From NCBI GenBank assembly GCA_049303435.1, contig JBAQNC010000195.1:1-52956 (forward strand): a stretch of DNA of 52,956 bases, given 5' to 3'. This DNA is from Parvibaculum sp049303435. Its GTDB lineage: Bacteria; Pseudomonadota; Alphaproteobacteria; Parvibaculales; Parvibaculaceae. A program made the translations under genes and the position numbers. Positions 25,161 to 35,120 of the stretch are shown here, piece after piece; position 1 is the stretch's first letter; every line of letters begins with the position of its first letter. The notes beneath the pieces are model-generated. The model was not told the DNA's origin and ran no database searches. It saw only the letters and a program-made list of their open reading frames with translations.

Positions 25161-26846
25161 CTAGATACGGATGACAACAACGGAGACCTGCGCCTTCTTG
25201 CCCCATTCTCGCCGAATGGCGCCGCGCACCGTGCGGCGAACAAGTTCGCCAACCGCATCATCGTCCTTTCGACGCTTCGCAGGCAAGCGATCAAGCGCGT
25301 CATCAATGGCGTCAAGCGCGATATCTTCGAATGTCTCGCCATAATTGTCTTCGTCAGGCAAGCCATGAAGGCGCACCTGCGGCTCTCCCCTCACCTCGCC
25401 CGCCTCGTCGAGAACAAGGCTGACAAAGACCGCACCGGCAAAGGCGAGCTTTCGGCGTTCCTGCACCGCGCCCTCATCATGCGCGGTCAGCACATCGCCA
25501 TCGAGATAAATGCGACCGTGCTCGACTTCCTCGATGACTTCAGCGGGACCGGGCGCGATGCGCGTCATCAGACCATTGCGGGTGGTGATGGTTTCGGGCA
25601 CCTGCAACTCGCGGGCAAGCGCGGCGTGTTCGGCAAGATGGCGCGCCTCACCGTGAACTGGAATGGCCAGTTCGGGCTTGATCCACTGATACATGCTCAC
25701 CAGATCGTCGCGGCAGGGGTGGCCGGAGACATGCACGAAATGATCGCGCTCGGTGATGATCCTCATGCCACGCTCAGACAGACGGTTCTGCAGATCGAAG
25801 ATCGAGGTTTCGTTGCCGGGAATGACGCGGGAAGAAAAGATGACCGTGTCGCCGCGCGACAGCGTGATATTGGCATGACTGTCTTCAACAATTCGCGACA
25901 GGGCCGCGCGTGGTTCGCCCTGACTGCCGGTGCAGATGAGTAGTACCTTCTCGGGCGGCAGATAACCGAAATCATGCTCGGTAAGGAACGGCGGCAGGCC
26001 GGCGAGATAGCCAGCTTCGCGCGCGGCGCTGACAAGGCGGAACATGGCGCGCCCCACCAGAATACAATGACGGTCGCAGGCTTCCGCCGCCTTGGCGATG
26101 CTTTGAACGCGGGCAACATTGGAGGCGAAGGCAGTGACGGCCACACGGCCTGTGCACGGCCTGATCACTTCGATCAAACTCCTGGCGACATCGGCTTCCG
26201 AGCCTGCCGTGCCGGGCGAAAAGACATTGGTGCTGTCGCAGACGATTGCCCGAACGCCTTCCTCACCGATTTCGGTGAGGCGCGTAATATCCATCTTGTC
26301 GCCAAGCATTGGCTCCGGATCGATCTTCCAGTCGCCCGTATGCATGATGGTGCCAAGGGGGGTGCGAATGGCAATGGCGTTGGGCTCAGGGATCGAATGG
26401 GTCAGCGTCACGTATTCGATGTCGAAAGGGCCGAGTGTGAAACGTGCGCCGAGTTCGACGATGTTGAGCGGTACGTCATTCTCGATGCCTTTTTCCATGA
26501 GCTTGGCACGCACCAGCGTCGCGGTGAAAGGCGTGGCATAGACCGGGCAGCGCAAACGCGGCCAGAGGTGAGCTACCGCACCGATGTGATCTTCGTGCGC
26601 GTGCGTGAGGATGAGACCCAGCAGATCGTCGGCACGTTCCTCGATAAAGGCGGTATCGGCCATGATGAGATCGATGCCGGGGATCGAGTCATTACCGAAA
26701 GTGACGCCAAGGTCGACCATCAGCCATTTGCGCGAGCGCGCTGGCCCGAACCCATAAAGGTTCAGATTCATGCCAATTTCGCCGGAGCCGCCAAGCGGCA
26801 GGAATACAAGTTCGTCGGAGGTTGCGTGCGCCGCTGATTTTTTCAT
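25161..26846 (-). CDS. rnj: Ribonuclease J
   Basis: Metallo-beta-lactamase-fold endo/5'-exoribonuclease for mRNA decay and rRNA maturation. 561 residues. The beta-CASP active site is visible: HTHAHEDHIG-type zinc ligands His82, His84, Asp86 and His87 within LTHAHEDHIGA. MHTGDWKID and the later VHGEARHL segment are also present. The C-terminal domain of RNase J proteins follows and ends in VVVIRI. The gene starts 10 nt after birA. Alphaproteobacteria commonly carry both RNase E and RNase J, so this is not unusual. Confidence 0.95.
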   Translation of the reverse strand: MKKSAAHATSDELVFLPLGGSGEIGMNLNLYGFGPARSRKWLMVDLGVTFGNDSIPGIDLIMADTAFIEERADDLLGLILTHAHEDHIGAVAHLWPRLRCPVYATPFTATLVRAKLMEKGIENDVPLNIVELGARFTLGPFDIEYVTLTHSIPEPNAIAIRTPLGTIMHTGDWKIDPEPMLGDKMDITRLTEIGEEGVRAIVCDSTNVFSPGTAGSEADVARSLIEVIRPCTGRVAVTAFASNVARVQSIAKAAEACDRHCILVGRAMFRLVSAAREAGYLAGLPPFLTEHDFGYLPPEKVLLICTGSQGEPRAALSRIVEDSHANITLSRGDTVIFSSRVIPGNETSIFDLQNRLSERGMRIITERDHFVHVSGHPCRDDLVSMYQWIKPELAIPVHGEARHLAEHAALARELQVPETITTRNGLMTRIAPGPAEVIEEVEHGRIYLDGDVLTAHDEGAVQERRKLAFAGAVFVSLVLDEAGEVRGEPQVRLHGLPDEDNYGETFEDIALDAIDDALDRLPAKRRKDDDAVGELVRRTVRGAIRREWGKKAQVSVVVIRI

Positions 26847-26855
26847 CTCAGCAGA

Positions 26856-27617
26856 CTAGTGCTTCGCGTCGGGAAAGAACACATCTCCGGCAGAGACGAG
26901 ACGCAGGCTGCCGTCATCGAGACGGACTTCAAGCGAGCCATCGATGGCGAGGCCTTCGAATGTGCCGCTGAAGGTCTCATCGGCCAGACGGACGGTGATG
27001 GGGCCACCGAGACCCGCCGCACGTTGGAGCCATGCCTCGCGAATGGCGGCAAAGCCTTGCACGTCACGCCATTGGGCAATGCGTTTGTCGAAGGCGGAGG
27101 CAAGAGCCGCCAGCGCATCATCGGGGGTGATGCCCGCTTCACCCAGAGCGGCAAGTGAAGTCGCGGGGTAATCAACATTGTCGGGAAATTGGGCAAGGTT
27201 GATGCCGATGCCGATCGCGAGCCAGGCAAGCTCGGCCCCTGCAACGCCGGAGGACTCCAGCAGGATACCTGCGCATTTGCGCCCGTCGTGAAGCAGATCG
27301 TTCGGCCATTTGAGCTTGAGGCCAGGCCGAAGAGTTGGTGTCAGCAGCGAGGCGACGGCATCGTGAACAGCCAGCGCGGCGACAAAGGAAAGTTCAGCGG
27401 CCTTGCGCGGGGTCGCCTGAGGACGCAGAAAAAGCGTGCCCATGAAATTGCCGGATGGCGAGACCCATGTACGGCCACGACGACCACGACCGGCTGTCTG
27501 TATCTCAGCGGTGATCCAGACCGGGCCGGGCTCGCCCGCCTCGCCGAGACGACGGGCTTCCTCATTGGTGCTGTCGATCTCGACAAAGGCTTTATGGGTT
27601 ATTCCCGCTGGCAGCAT
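26856..27617 (-). CDS. birA: Biotin--[acetyl-CoA-carboxylase] ligase
   Basis: Attaches biotin to the carrier protein of acetyl-CoA carboxylase and related enzymes. 253 residues. The biotin/ATP loop is visible as GRGRRGRTW at about residues 48-56, with the substrate segment KLKWPNDLL further on. There is no N-terminal DNA-binding domain, so this is the monofunctional type and does not repress biotin genes itself. Its ATG immediately follows the nuoN stop (TAAATG), so it is co-transcribed with complex I. Confidence 0.94.
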   Translation of the reverse strand: MLPAGITHKAFVEIDSTNEEARRLGEAGEPGPVWITAEIQTAGRGRRGRTWVSPSGNFMGTLFLRPQATPRKAAELSFVAALAVHDAVASLLTPTLRPGLKLKWPNDLLHDGRKCAGILLESSGVAGAELAWLAIGIGINLAQFPDNVDYPATSLAALGEAGITPDDALAALASAFDKRIAQWRDVQGFAAIREAWLQRAAGLGGPITVRLADETFSGTFEGLAIDGSLEVRLDDGSLRLVSAGDVFFPDAKH

Positions 27618-29066
27618 TTACGGGAACAATGCTGAGGCTGCGAATTGCGCGCCCGCGAGCAAGGGAGCCGGATAGACGAAGAAGAACATCGTGAAGAGGC
27701 CGGAAAGGCCCAGCACGACTGTCAGTTCGCCCGGCATGCCAGTGTCGAAGACTTCAGCAGGCTCATCGAAATACATGATCTTGATGACGCGCAGATAGTA
27801 GAAAGCGCCGACGACACTCGCCAGAACGCCGATGACGGCCAGCGTGTAGAGGCCAGACTGAACGGCGGCCATGAAGACATAAAACTTGGCAAAAAACCCG
27901 GCAAGCGGCGGGATGCCCGCCAGCGAGAACATGAGCATGGCAAAGAGGAAGGCCACGACAGGTTGGCTGCGCGACATGCCTGCAAGATCGTCGATGGACT
28001 CGACCTGATGGCCGCCGCGACGCATGGCGAGAATGCAGCAGAAGACGCCTGCATTCATGATGACGTAGATCGTGAGATAGATCAGCACGCCGCGGATGCC
28101 TTCTGCTGAATTGGCGGCAACGCCGACCAGCGCAAAGCCCATGTGGCCGATGGAACTATAGGCCATCAGGCGCTTGATGTTTTTCTGGCCGATGGCGGCG
28201 AAGGAACCCAGCAGCATCGACGCAATGGAAACGAAGACGACGATCTGGTTCCACTCCGGCGAGATGCCAGGGAAGGCAGTGAAAAGAACGCGCATGGTCA
28301 GCGCGAGGGCGGCCACCTTGGGCGCGCCTGCGAGGAAGGCAGTGACCGGCGTCGGCGCGCCTTCATAGACGTCGGGCGTCCACATGTGGAAAGGCACGGC
28401 GGAAATCTTGAAGGCCAGTGCGGAAAGAATGAAGACCAGACCGAAAATCAGACCGATGGAGGGTTTGCCCGTGCCGATCTGCCGCGCGACGGTATCGAAC
28501 TCAATCGAGCCGGTGAAGCCGTAGACGAAGGAGCAACCATAGAGCAGCAGCCCCGACGCCAGCGCGCCCAGCACGAAATATTTGAGGCCTGCTTCAGAGG
28601 ACCTGGCGTTGTCACGATGGAAGGCGGCAATGACGTAGATTGCAAGACTCTGGAGTTCGAGCCCCATGTAGAGCGAGAGGAAACTCGCCGCCGACACCAT
28701 CATCATCATGCCGAGCGCGGCAAGTGCAATGAGAACAGGGAACTCGAAACGATCCATGCCTTCACGGCGGATGAAGGTGACCGACATGATGACGGCAGCA
28801 GATGCCGCCAGCAGGATGAGCAATTTCACGAAACGAGTGAAGGGATCGACCGTGAACTGACCCGAGAAAGTTGTCGTGCTGAGATCGCCCTGCCCTGCGA
28901 CGAGGAATGCCGTGATGACAAAGAGGATGAGCACACCATAAGAGATCGCGATTGTCGGGCTCTCCTTGCGGAAGACGCCAAGCATCAACAGCAGCATGGC
29001 GCCTGCGGCGAGGACCATTTCGGGAATGGCGGGCCCGAAGGCCGGAAGAAGGTTTGCGTGTTCCAT
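27618..29066 (-). CDS. nuoN: NADH-quinone oxidoreductase subunit N
   Basis: Antiporter-like proton-pumping membrane subunit of complex I. 482 residues and about 14 hydrophobic helices. The family region with conserved charged residues is visible as GLELQSLAIYVIAAF, and SSIGHMGFALVG follows later. It is the last nuo gene, 26 nt after nuoM and abutting birA. Confidence 0.96.
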   Translation of the reverse strand: MEHANLLPAFGPAIPEMVLAAGAMLLLMLGVFRKESPTIAISYGVLILFVITAFLVAGQGDLSTTTFSGQFTVDPFTRFVKLLILLAASAAVIMSVTFIRREGMDRFEFPVLIALAALGMMMMVSAASFLSLYMGLELQSLAIYVIAAFHRDNARSSEAGLKYFVLGALASGLLLYGCSFVYGFTGSIEFDTVARQIGTGKPSIGLIFGLVFILSALAFKISAVPFHMWTPDVYEGAPTPVTAFLAGAPKVAALALTMRVLFTAFPGISPEWNQIVVFVSIASMLLGSFAAIGQKNIKRLMAYSSIGHMGFALVGVAANSAEGIRGVLIYLTIYVIMNAGVFCCILAMRRGGHQVESIDDLAGMSRSQPVVAFLFAMLMFSLAGIPPLAGFFAKFYVFMAAVQSGLYTLAVIGVLASVVGAFYYLRVIKIMYFDEPAEVFDTGMPGELTVVLGLSGLFTMFFFVYPAPLLAGAQFAASALFP

Positions 29067-29092
29067 AAGCTCTTCGTCTTCCTAGCTTCGAC

Positions 29093-30637
29093 TTATTTGG
29101 CCACGATCAGGCGCGCTGCTTCAAGCGCCGCGTGACCTGCGCTCGATGCCTGGTGGGCTTCAAGCGCGGCTGAGTAATTGGAAATCAGATGATCGACCGA
29201 CACCGCCATGATGTGGAAAATCGGCATGGGATAGATACCGAACAGAATGGTGGTGACGACCAGCGGCGCGAGGGTCAGGACTTCGCGACGGTTGAGATCG
29301 AGAATGTTTTTCAGCGTGTCCTTGTCGAGCACGCCGAAAATGATGCGGCGATAGAGATAGAGCGCGTAGCCCGCCGACAAGATGACGCCTGTGGCAGCGA
29401 TGGCGGCGACCCATGTATTGACCTTGAAGGTACCGACGAGGATCAGGAATTCACCGACGAAACCTGACGTTCCCGGCAGGCCCACGTTGGCCATCGTGAA
29501 AATCATGAAGGCGACCGCATATAGCGGCATACGATTGACAAGACCACCATAAGCCGCGATGTCGCGCGTGTGGATGCGGTCGTAGATGACGCCGACGCAA
29601 AGGAAGAGCGCGCCAGAGACCCAGCCATGGCTGAGCATCTGAAAGATGCCACCTTCGACGCCCTGCGTATTGCCCGCGAAGATACCCATTGTGACAAAGC
29701 CCATATGTGCCACCGACGAATAGGCGATGAGCTTTTTCATGTCTTCCTGCACCAGTGCGACTAGTGAAGTGTAGACAATGGCGATCACGCTGAGGGTGAA
29801 GATCAGCGGCGCGAACTCGGCGGACGCCACGGGGAACATGGGAAGCGAGAAACGCAGGAAACCGTAGCCGCCCATCTTCAGCAGGATACCTGCAAGGATG
29901 ACGGAGCCTGCGGTGGGCGCTTCCACATGCGCATCCGGCAACCATGTGTGGACCGGCCACATCGGCATCTTGACGGCAAACGAGGCGAAGAAAGCGAGCC
30001 ACAGGTATGTCTGCATCTCAGCCGGGAAAGGATGGCTGAGCAGCGTCGGGATGTCGGTCGTGCCAGCCTGCCAATACATCGCCATGATGGCGATGAGCAT
30101 GAGTACAGAGCCAAGCAACGTGTAGAGGAAGAACTTGAAGCTCGCATAGATGCGACGCGCGCCCCCCCAGACACCGATAATAAGAAACATCGGGATGAGG
30201 CCAGCTTCGAAGAAGAGATAGAAGAGAACAAGATCGAGCGAGCAGAAAACGCCGATCATCAGCGTTTCCAGAATGAGGAAGGCGATCATGTATTCGCGCA
30301 CGCGCTTGGAGATCGACTCCCAGCTTGCCAGAATACAGGCGGGCATGAGGAAGGCCGTCAGCACCACGAACATGACGGAAATGCCGTCAACGCCCATGTG
30401 ATAGCTGATCGAACCACCAAGCCATTCGGTCTTTTGCACGAATTGGAAGGCCGCCGTCGACGGATCGAAATTCCAGATCAGATAGACGGTCAGACCAAAA
30501 GTGATGACCGTGACCCAGAGCGCAATCCAGCGCGCGTTACGCGCCACAGCCGCTTCGGGGCCGCGCAGAACAAGGATCAACAACGCGCCGACAGCCGGCA
30601 GGAAGGTGATGAGCGAAAGAAGATACCCGTCGGCCAT
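29093..30637 (-). CDS. nuoM: NADH-quinone oxidoreductase subunit M
   Basis: Antiporter-like membrane subunit of complex I. 514 residues. FFEAGLIPMFLIIGVWGG carries the conserved Glu of the proton channel region, and KMPMWPVHTWLPDAHVEAPTAGSV-type motif segments follow. Its start codon overlaps the nuoL stop by one base, indicating coupled translation. Confidence 0.96.
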   Translation of the reverse strand: MADGYLLSLITFLPAVGALLILVLRGPEAAVARNARWIALWVTVITFGLTVYLIWNFDPSTAAFQFVQKTEWLGGSISYHMGVDGISVMFVVLTAFLMPACILASWESISKRVREYMIAFLILETLMIGVFCSLDLVLFYLFFEAGLIPMFLIIGVWGGARRIYASFKFFLYTLLGSVLMLIAIMAMYWQAGTTDIPTLLSHPFPAEMQTYLWLAFFASFAVKMPMWPVHTWLPDAHVEAPTAGSVILAGILLKMGGYGFLRFSLPMFPVASAEFAPLIFTLSVIAIVYTSLVALVQEDMKKLIAYSSVAHMGFVTMGIFAGNTQGVEGGIFQMLSHGWVSGALFLCVGVIYDRIHTRDIAAYGGLVNRMPLYAVAFMIFTMANVGLPGTSGFVGEFLILVGTFKVNTWVAAIAATGVILSAGYALYLYRRIIFGVLDKDTLKNILDLNRREVLTLAPLVVTTILFGIYPMPIFHIMAVSVDHLISNYSAALEAHQASSAGHAALEAARLIVAK

Positions 30638-32568
30638 CAGTGGACGCCCCCAAGCATGAAGTAGGTTGCCAGTGCCGCAACGCCCAAGAGCATGGCGAAG
30701 GCGTAGTGATAGACGTAGCCGGTCTGAAGACGAACGACACCGCGCGTGATGTCGATGACGCGGGCCGAAACGCCGTCCGGTCCGAACCCGTCGATGATGC
30801 GACCGTCACCGATCTTCCAGAGCTGGCGACCGATCCAGAAGGCCGGGCGCACGAAGATGAAGTCGTAAAGCTCGTCAAAATACCATTTGTTGAGCAGGAA
30901 CTTGTAGAGAGGCTCCTGCGTCCTGGCGAGTTCAACCGGCATGCTGGGACGCGCGATGTAGAAGAGCCAAGCGATCGCAAAGCCAAAGACCATCATCGCT
31001 GTGGGCAAATAGGCCGCCCATTCCGGGATGTAATGCATGTCGTGCATCACATGGTTGGACGCGCCGCGATAGATGGCTTCGAGCCAGAAGCTCTCATGCG
31101 CCTCACCGATGAAATAGCGCTCGAAGGCCATGCCTGCGCCAAGCGCGCCAACCGCCAGAATGACGAGCGGAACCAGCATGACCAGCGGTGATTCATGGAC
31201 GTGTTCCATCGTATGATGGTCAGCCCTTGGTTTGCCATGGAACGTCATGAAGATGACGCGCCATGAATAGAAGGACGTCAGCAGCGCAGCAAAGACCGTC
31301 ATCGCATAGGCGTACATGTGCATGGAGTTCGTGCCCGCATAGGTCGCCTCGATGATCGCGTCCTTGGAGAAGTAGCCTGCGGTGAGCGGGAAGCCCGTGA
31401 GCGCCAGCGTGCCTATGACCATCATGATGTAGGTCGCGGGAATGAGCTTGGCGAGGCCGCCCATCTTGCGCATGTCCTGCTCGTCGCTCATGGCATGGAT
31501 GACCGAGCCCGATCCCAAGAAAAGCAGCGCCTTGAAGAAGGCATGCGTAAAGAGATGGAACATGGCGGCGTCATAGGCGCCGACACCGAGCGCGGCGAAC
31601 ATGTAGCCAAGCTGCGAACATGTCGAATAGGCGATAACGCGCTTGATGTCGTTCTGCACCAGACCGACAGTGGCGGCGAAGAAGGCCGTTGTCGCGCCGA
31701 TAAAAGTGACGAAGGTCAGCGCCGTCTGCGAAAATTCGAAAATGGGCGAACAGCGTGCAACAAGGAAGACGCCCGCCGTGACCATGGTGGCGGCATGAAT
31801 GAGCGCGGAGACCGGTGTCGGGCCTTCCATCGCGTCGGGCAGCCAGGTGTGGAGCATGAACTGCGCCGACTTGCCCATCGCGCCCATGAAGAGCAGCAGA
31901 CAAATCGTGGTGATCAGCGGCACTTCATGACCGAGGAACATGAAGGTGTTGTTCGCCATATGCGGGATGGCGGCAAAGACAGTGTCGAACTCGACCGAAC
32001 CGACCGACAGAAAGATCGTGGCGACGCCGAGGATCAGACCGAAGTCGCCGATACGGTTGACCACGAAGGCCTTGATGGCGGCGGCATTGGCGCTGGGCTT
32101 CTGATACCAGAAACCGATGAGGAGATAGGAGGCCACGCCCACGCCTTCCCAGCCGAAGAAGAGCTGGATGAAATTGTCGGCCGTCACCAGCATCAGCATG
32201 GCGAAGGTAAAGAACGACAGATAGGCCATGAAGCGCTGTTTGTGCTGATCGTGGCTCATGTAGCCGATCGAATAAACGTGCACGAGCGCCGAGATCGATG
32301 TGACAACCACCAGCATGACGGCAGTGAGCGCGTCGATGCGCAAGCGCCAGTCGGCTTCGAAAGAACCGCTGTCGATCCAGGTCAGTATATGGACATGCTC
32401 GGTGATGCCGCCGAATGTGACCTGCGGGAAGACGATGATCGAGAGGACGGCAGAGACAATCAGCAGGCCGGTCGTCACAAGCTGCGAGGCGCGCACGCCG
32501 ATGACGCGACCAAAGATGCCAGCAATCAGGAAACCCAGAAGCGGCAGAAAGACGATAGCGGAGTACAT
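30637..32568 (-). CDS. nuoL: NADH-quinone oxidoreductase subunit L
   Basis: Largest antiporter-like subunit of complex I, which carries the long lateral helix. 643 residues. FFGWEGVGVASYLLIGFWY and MLHTWLPDAMEGPTPVSALIHAATMV are the conserved channel regions. The C-terminal part includes the lateral helix and final membrane anchor. It lies 5 nt after nuoK. Confidence 0.97.
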   Translation of the reverse strand: MYSAIVFLPLLGFLIAGIFGRVIGVRASQLVTTGLLIVSAVLSIIVFPQVTFGGITEHVHILTWIDSGSFEADWRLRIDALTAVMLVVVTSISALVHVYSIGYMSHDQHKQRFMAYLSFFTFAMLMLVTADNFIQLFFGWEGVGVASYLLIGFWYQKPSANAAAIKAFVVNRIGDFGLILGVATIFLSVGSVEFDTVFAAIPHMANNTFMFLGHEVPLITTICLLLFMGAMGKSAQFMLHTWLPDAMEGPTPVSALIHAATMVTAGVFLVARCSPIFEFSQTALTFVTFIGATTAFFAATVGLVQNDIKRVIAYSTCSQLGYMFAALGVGAYDAAMFHLFTHAFFKALLFLGSGSVIHAMSDEQDMRKMGGLAKLIPATYIMMVIGTLALTGFPLTAGYFSKDAIIEATYAGTNSMHMYAYAMTVFAALLTSFYSWRVIFMTFHGKPRADHHTMEHVHESPLVMLVPLVILAVGALGAGMAFERYFIGEAHESFWLEAIYRGASNHVMHDMHYIPEWAAYLPTAMMVFGFAIAWLFYIARPSMPVELARTQEPLYKFLLNKWYFDELYDFIFVRPAFWIGRQLWKIGDGRIIDGFGPDGVSARVIDITRGVVRLQTGYVYHYAFAMLLGVAALATYFMLGGVH

Positions 32569-32573
32569 CTCTC

Positions 32574-32882
32574 CTACCCCTTCATCAAATTAACGTCCTC
32601 AACCGCGATGGAGCCGCGGTTGCGGAAATAGGTCACAAGGATGGCAAGGCCGATGGCCGCTTCAGCGGCCGCGACCGTCAACACGAAGAGCGCAAAGACC
32701 TGCCCGGTCAGATCGCCCAGAAAGGTTGAGAAGGCAACAAGGTTGATATTCACCGCGAGCAGCATCAATTCGATCGACATCAGGATGATGATGACGTTCT
32801 TGCGGTTCAGAAAGATGCCGAAGACACCGATCGTGAACAGGATTGCAGCGACAATCAGATAGTGAGCGAGACCTATTTGCAT
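32574..32882 (-). CDS. nuoK: NADH-quinone oxidoreductase subunit K
   Basis: 102 residues, three membrane helices, normal length. The conserved membrane glutamates lie in MSIELMLLAVNINLVAF and AAEAAIGLAILV. Part of the proton path between the quinone site and the antiporter subunits. Tightly packed 2 nt after nuoJ. Confidence 0.97.
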   Translation of the reverse strand: MQIGLAHYLIVAAILFTIGVFGIFLNRKNVIIILMSIELMLLAVNINLVAFSTFLGDLTGQVFALFVLTVAAAEAAIGLAILVTYFRNRGSIAVEDVNLMKG

Positions 32883-32884
32883 GA

Positions 32885-33502
32885 TTAAAGTCCTTGTCCC
32901 GGCTTCACGTCTTTGTACTCGACACCGTCGTCGCGCCTGCGGCCAACCTGATGCGCGATGACCTGACGCTTGATGTCAGGACGATGACGCAACGTCAGTA
33001 CGATGGCCCCGATCATGGCGACCAGAAGGATGAGACCCGCCGACTGGAAGAGATAGACATATTGTGTGTAGAGGATGCGGCCCAGAGCGCGCGTATTGGT
33101 GACCTGATCCATGAAGGCAGGCGCGGGAGACGCCGCAGCATGCATGGCGTCCGGCGTGATCACCCATGAGGCACCGACCATGCCAAGTTCAAGCACGAGG
33201 ATGAGGCCCAGAAGCGCGCCGACGGGCAGATATTGCAGGAAGCCACGACGCAACTCGGTGAAGTCGATGTCGAGCATCATGACGACGAAGAGGAAGAGCA
33301 CAGCGACGGCACCGACATAAACGATCACGAGGATGAGCGCGATGAACTCCGCTCCCATGAGGATGAAGAGTGCCGCAGCGTTGAAGAAGGCAAGAATGAG
33401 GAACAGAACCGAGTGCACGGGGTTCCGCGACGCGATCACCATGAATCCCGCCGCAATCGCAATCGCGGCGAAGATATAGAACGCTATGGCGCTAACGATC
33501 AT
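32885..33502 (-). CDS. nuoJ: NADH-quinone oxidoreductase subunit J
   Basis: 205 residues with five membrane helices. The conserved region EFIALILVIVYVGAVAVLFLF is present and contains the pi-bulge helix of the family. The hydrophilic C-terminal tail (RRRDDGVEYKDVKPGQG) is typical of alphaproteobacterial NuoJ. A 76-nt gap separates it from nuoI, the widest gap within the nuoE-K part of the operon. Confidence 0.96.
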   Translation of the reverse strand: MIVSAIAFYIFAAIAIAAGFMVIASRNPVHSVLFLILAFFNAAALFILMGAEFIALILVIVYVGAVAVLFLFVVMMLDIDFTELRRGFLQYLPVGALLGLILVLELGMVGASWVITPDAMHAAASPAPAFMDQVTNTRALGRILYTQYVYLFQSAGLILLVAMIGAIVLTLRHRPDIKRQVIAHQVGRRRDDGVEYKDVKPGQGL

Positions 33503-33578
33503 CTGGACCCCTGTCCCTCTCTTGGCGTCAGGCTAAGCCCGACCTCTTGTTCAGTCTGTAACGCGGCTCTCAACGCAC

Positions 33579-34070
33579 TCAACGATAGGGCGCGTCGAGT
33601 TCAATATTCCTGGCGATCTCACGCTCCCAACGGTCACCGTTGTTGAGCAAGCGATCCTTGTCGTACATGAGCTCCTCACGGGTTTCCGTGGCGAACTCGA
33701 AATTCGGACCTTCGATGATGGCGTCTACCGGGCAGGCTTCCTGACAGAAGCCGCAATAGATACATTTGGTCATGTCGATGTCGTAGCGCGTGGTGCGGCG
33801 CGTGCCGTCATTGCGACGGGGACCTGCCTCGATGGTGATCGCCTGCGCCGGGCAGATCGCTTCGCAGAGCTTGCAGGCGATGCAGCGTTCTTCGCCGTTA
33901 GGATAGCGGCGCAGCGCATGCTCACCACGGAAGCGGGGCGAGAGCGGACCTTTTTCGAACGGGTAGTTCACCGTCGCCTTGGGCTTGAAGAAATACCTCA
34001 TCGCCAGAAAAAACGCGCCGACAAATTCCGTCAGAAAGAGTGAGCGAGTAACCTGATTGAAGGATGCCAT
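33579..34070 (-). CDS. nuoI: NADH-quinone oxidoreductase subunit I
   Basis: 163 residues. Two 4Fe-4S clusters (N6a, N6b) are bound by CIACKLCEAICP and CIYCGFCQEACP; all eight cysteines are present. It passes electrons from NuoG to NuoB. The N-terminal helix with RYFFKPKATVNYPFEKGPLSPRFRGEHALRR-type residues docks on the membrane arm. It lies 17 nt after nuoH. Confidence 0.97.
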   Translation of the reverse strand: MASFNQVTRSLFLTEFVGAFFLAMRYFFKPKATVNYPFEKGPLSPRFRGEHALRRYPNGEERCIACKLCEAICPAQAITIEAGPRRNDGTRRTTRYDIDMTKCIYCGFCQEACPVDAIIEGPNFEFATETREELMYDKDRLLNNGDRWEREIARNIELDAPYR

Positions 34071-34087
34071 CTTTTTATCCTTTCCAA

Positions 34088-35116
34088 TCAGCTATGCGGA
34101 ACCAGACCGAAGCCGACGAGCACACCTGCCGTCAACACGACCCAGAAAAGTGAGAAGGGAAGAAAGACCTTCCAGCCAAGACGCATGAGCTGATCGTAGC
34201 GATAGCGCGGCACGAAAGCTTTCACCATGGAGATCATGAAGAAGACCATGGACAGCTTGAGCACGAACCAGACGATGCCAGGCACCCAGGTGAAGGGGGC
34301 GAAGTCAAACGGGGGCAGCCAACCGCCGAAGAATAGGATCGCCATCATTGCCGACATGAGGATGATCGCCACATATTCGCCGAGCATGAACATCATGTAG
34401 GGCGTCGACGAATATTCAACCATGAAGCCGGCTACGAGCTCGGATTCCGCTTCCACCAGATCGAAAGGCGGGCGGTTCGTTTCGGCAAGGGCCGAGATGA
34501 AAAAGATCACCAGCATCGGCAGGTGCCAGAGCCAATACCAGTTGAACAAGCCATAGTGGCCGTGCTGGGCGTTGACGATGTCGGTAAGGTTCAGCGAACC
34601 TGCTGTCATCAACACGGTGATGAGCACGAAACCGATGGAGACTTCGTAGGAGACCATCTGGGCGGCGGAGCGCAGCGCAGACAGGAACGGATACTTCGAG
34701 TTCGAGGCCCAGCCCGCCATGATGACGCCGTAAACGCCGAGCGACGAGAAAGCCAGAATATAGAGAATGCCGATATTGATATCGGCGATCACAAGGCCAT
34801 CGCTGATCGGCACGACGGCCCAAGCGGCAAGCGACAGCGTCACCGTCACCAGCGGGGCGAGCAGGAAGACGCCCTTGTTCGCGCCCGAGGGGATCACGAC
34901 TTCCTTGAAGACGAATTTCAGCAAGTCGGCGAAGGACTGGAGCAGTCCGAAGGCGCCCACGACATTGGGACCGCGACGAAGCTGCACCGCCGCCCAGATC
35001 TTGCGGTCGGCGAGAAGGACAAAGGCGGTAAAAATCAGCAGCCCGACGAGAAGCGCCAGAGACTGACCGAGGATGATCAGGAAGGGCAAGCCGTAAGTGA
35101 TGAGGAAATCATTCAT
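34088..35116 (-). CDS. nuoH: NADH-quinone oxidoreductase subunit H
   Basis: 342 residues from the ATG at 35116 (MNDFLITYGLPF), 4 nt after the nuoG stop; an earlier in-frame start would lie inside nuoG. Membrane subunit that forms the quinone-binding chamber. It carries RRGPNVVGAFGLLQSFADLLK near the N-terminus and ALAETNRPPFDLVEAESELVAGF, with the conserved acidic cluster, in mid-protein. Confidence 0.96.
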   Translation of the reverse strand: MNDFLITYGLPFLIILGQSLALLVGLLIFTAFVLLADRKIWAAVQLRRGPNVVGAFGLLQSFADLLKFVFKEVVIPSGANKGVFLLAPLVTVTLSLAAWAVVPISDGLVIADINIGILYILAFSSLGVYGVIMAGWASNSKYPFLSALRSAAQMVSYEVSIGFVLITVLMTAGSLNLTDIVNAQHGHYGLFNWYWLWHLPMLVIFFISALAETNRPPFDLVEAESELVAGFMVEYSSTPYMMFMLGEYVAIILMSAMMAILFFGGWLPPFDFAPFTWVPGIVWFVLKLSMVFFMISMVKAFVPRYRYDQLMRLGWKVFLPFSLFWVVLTAGVLVGFGLVPHS

Positions 35117-35120
35117 TGGC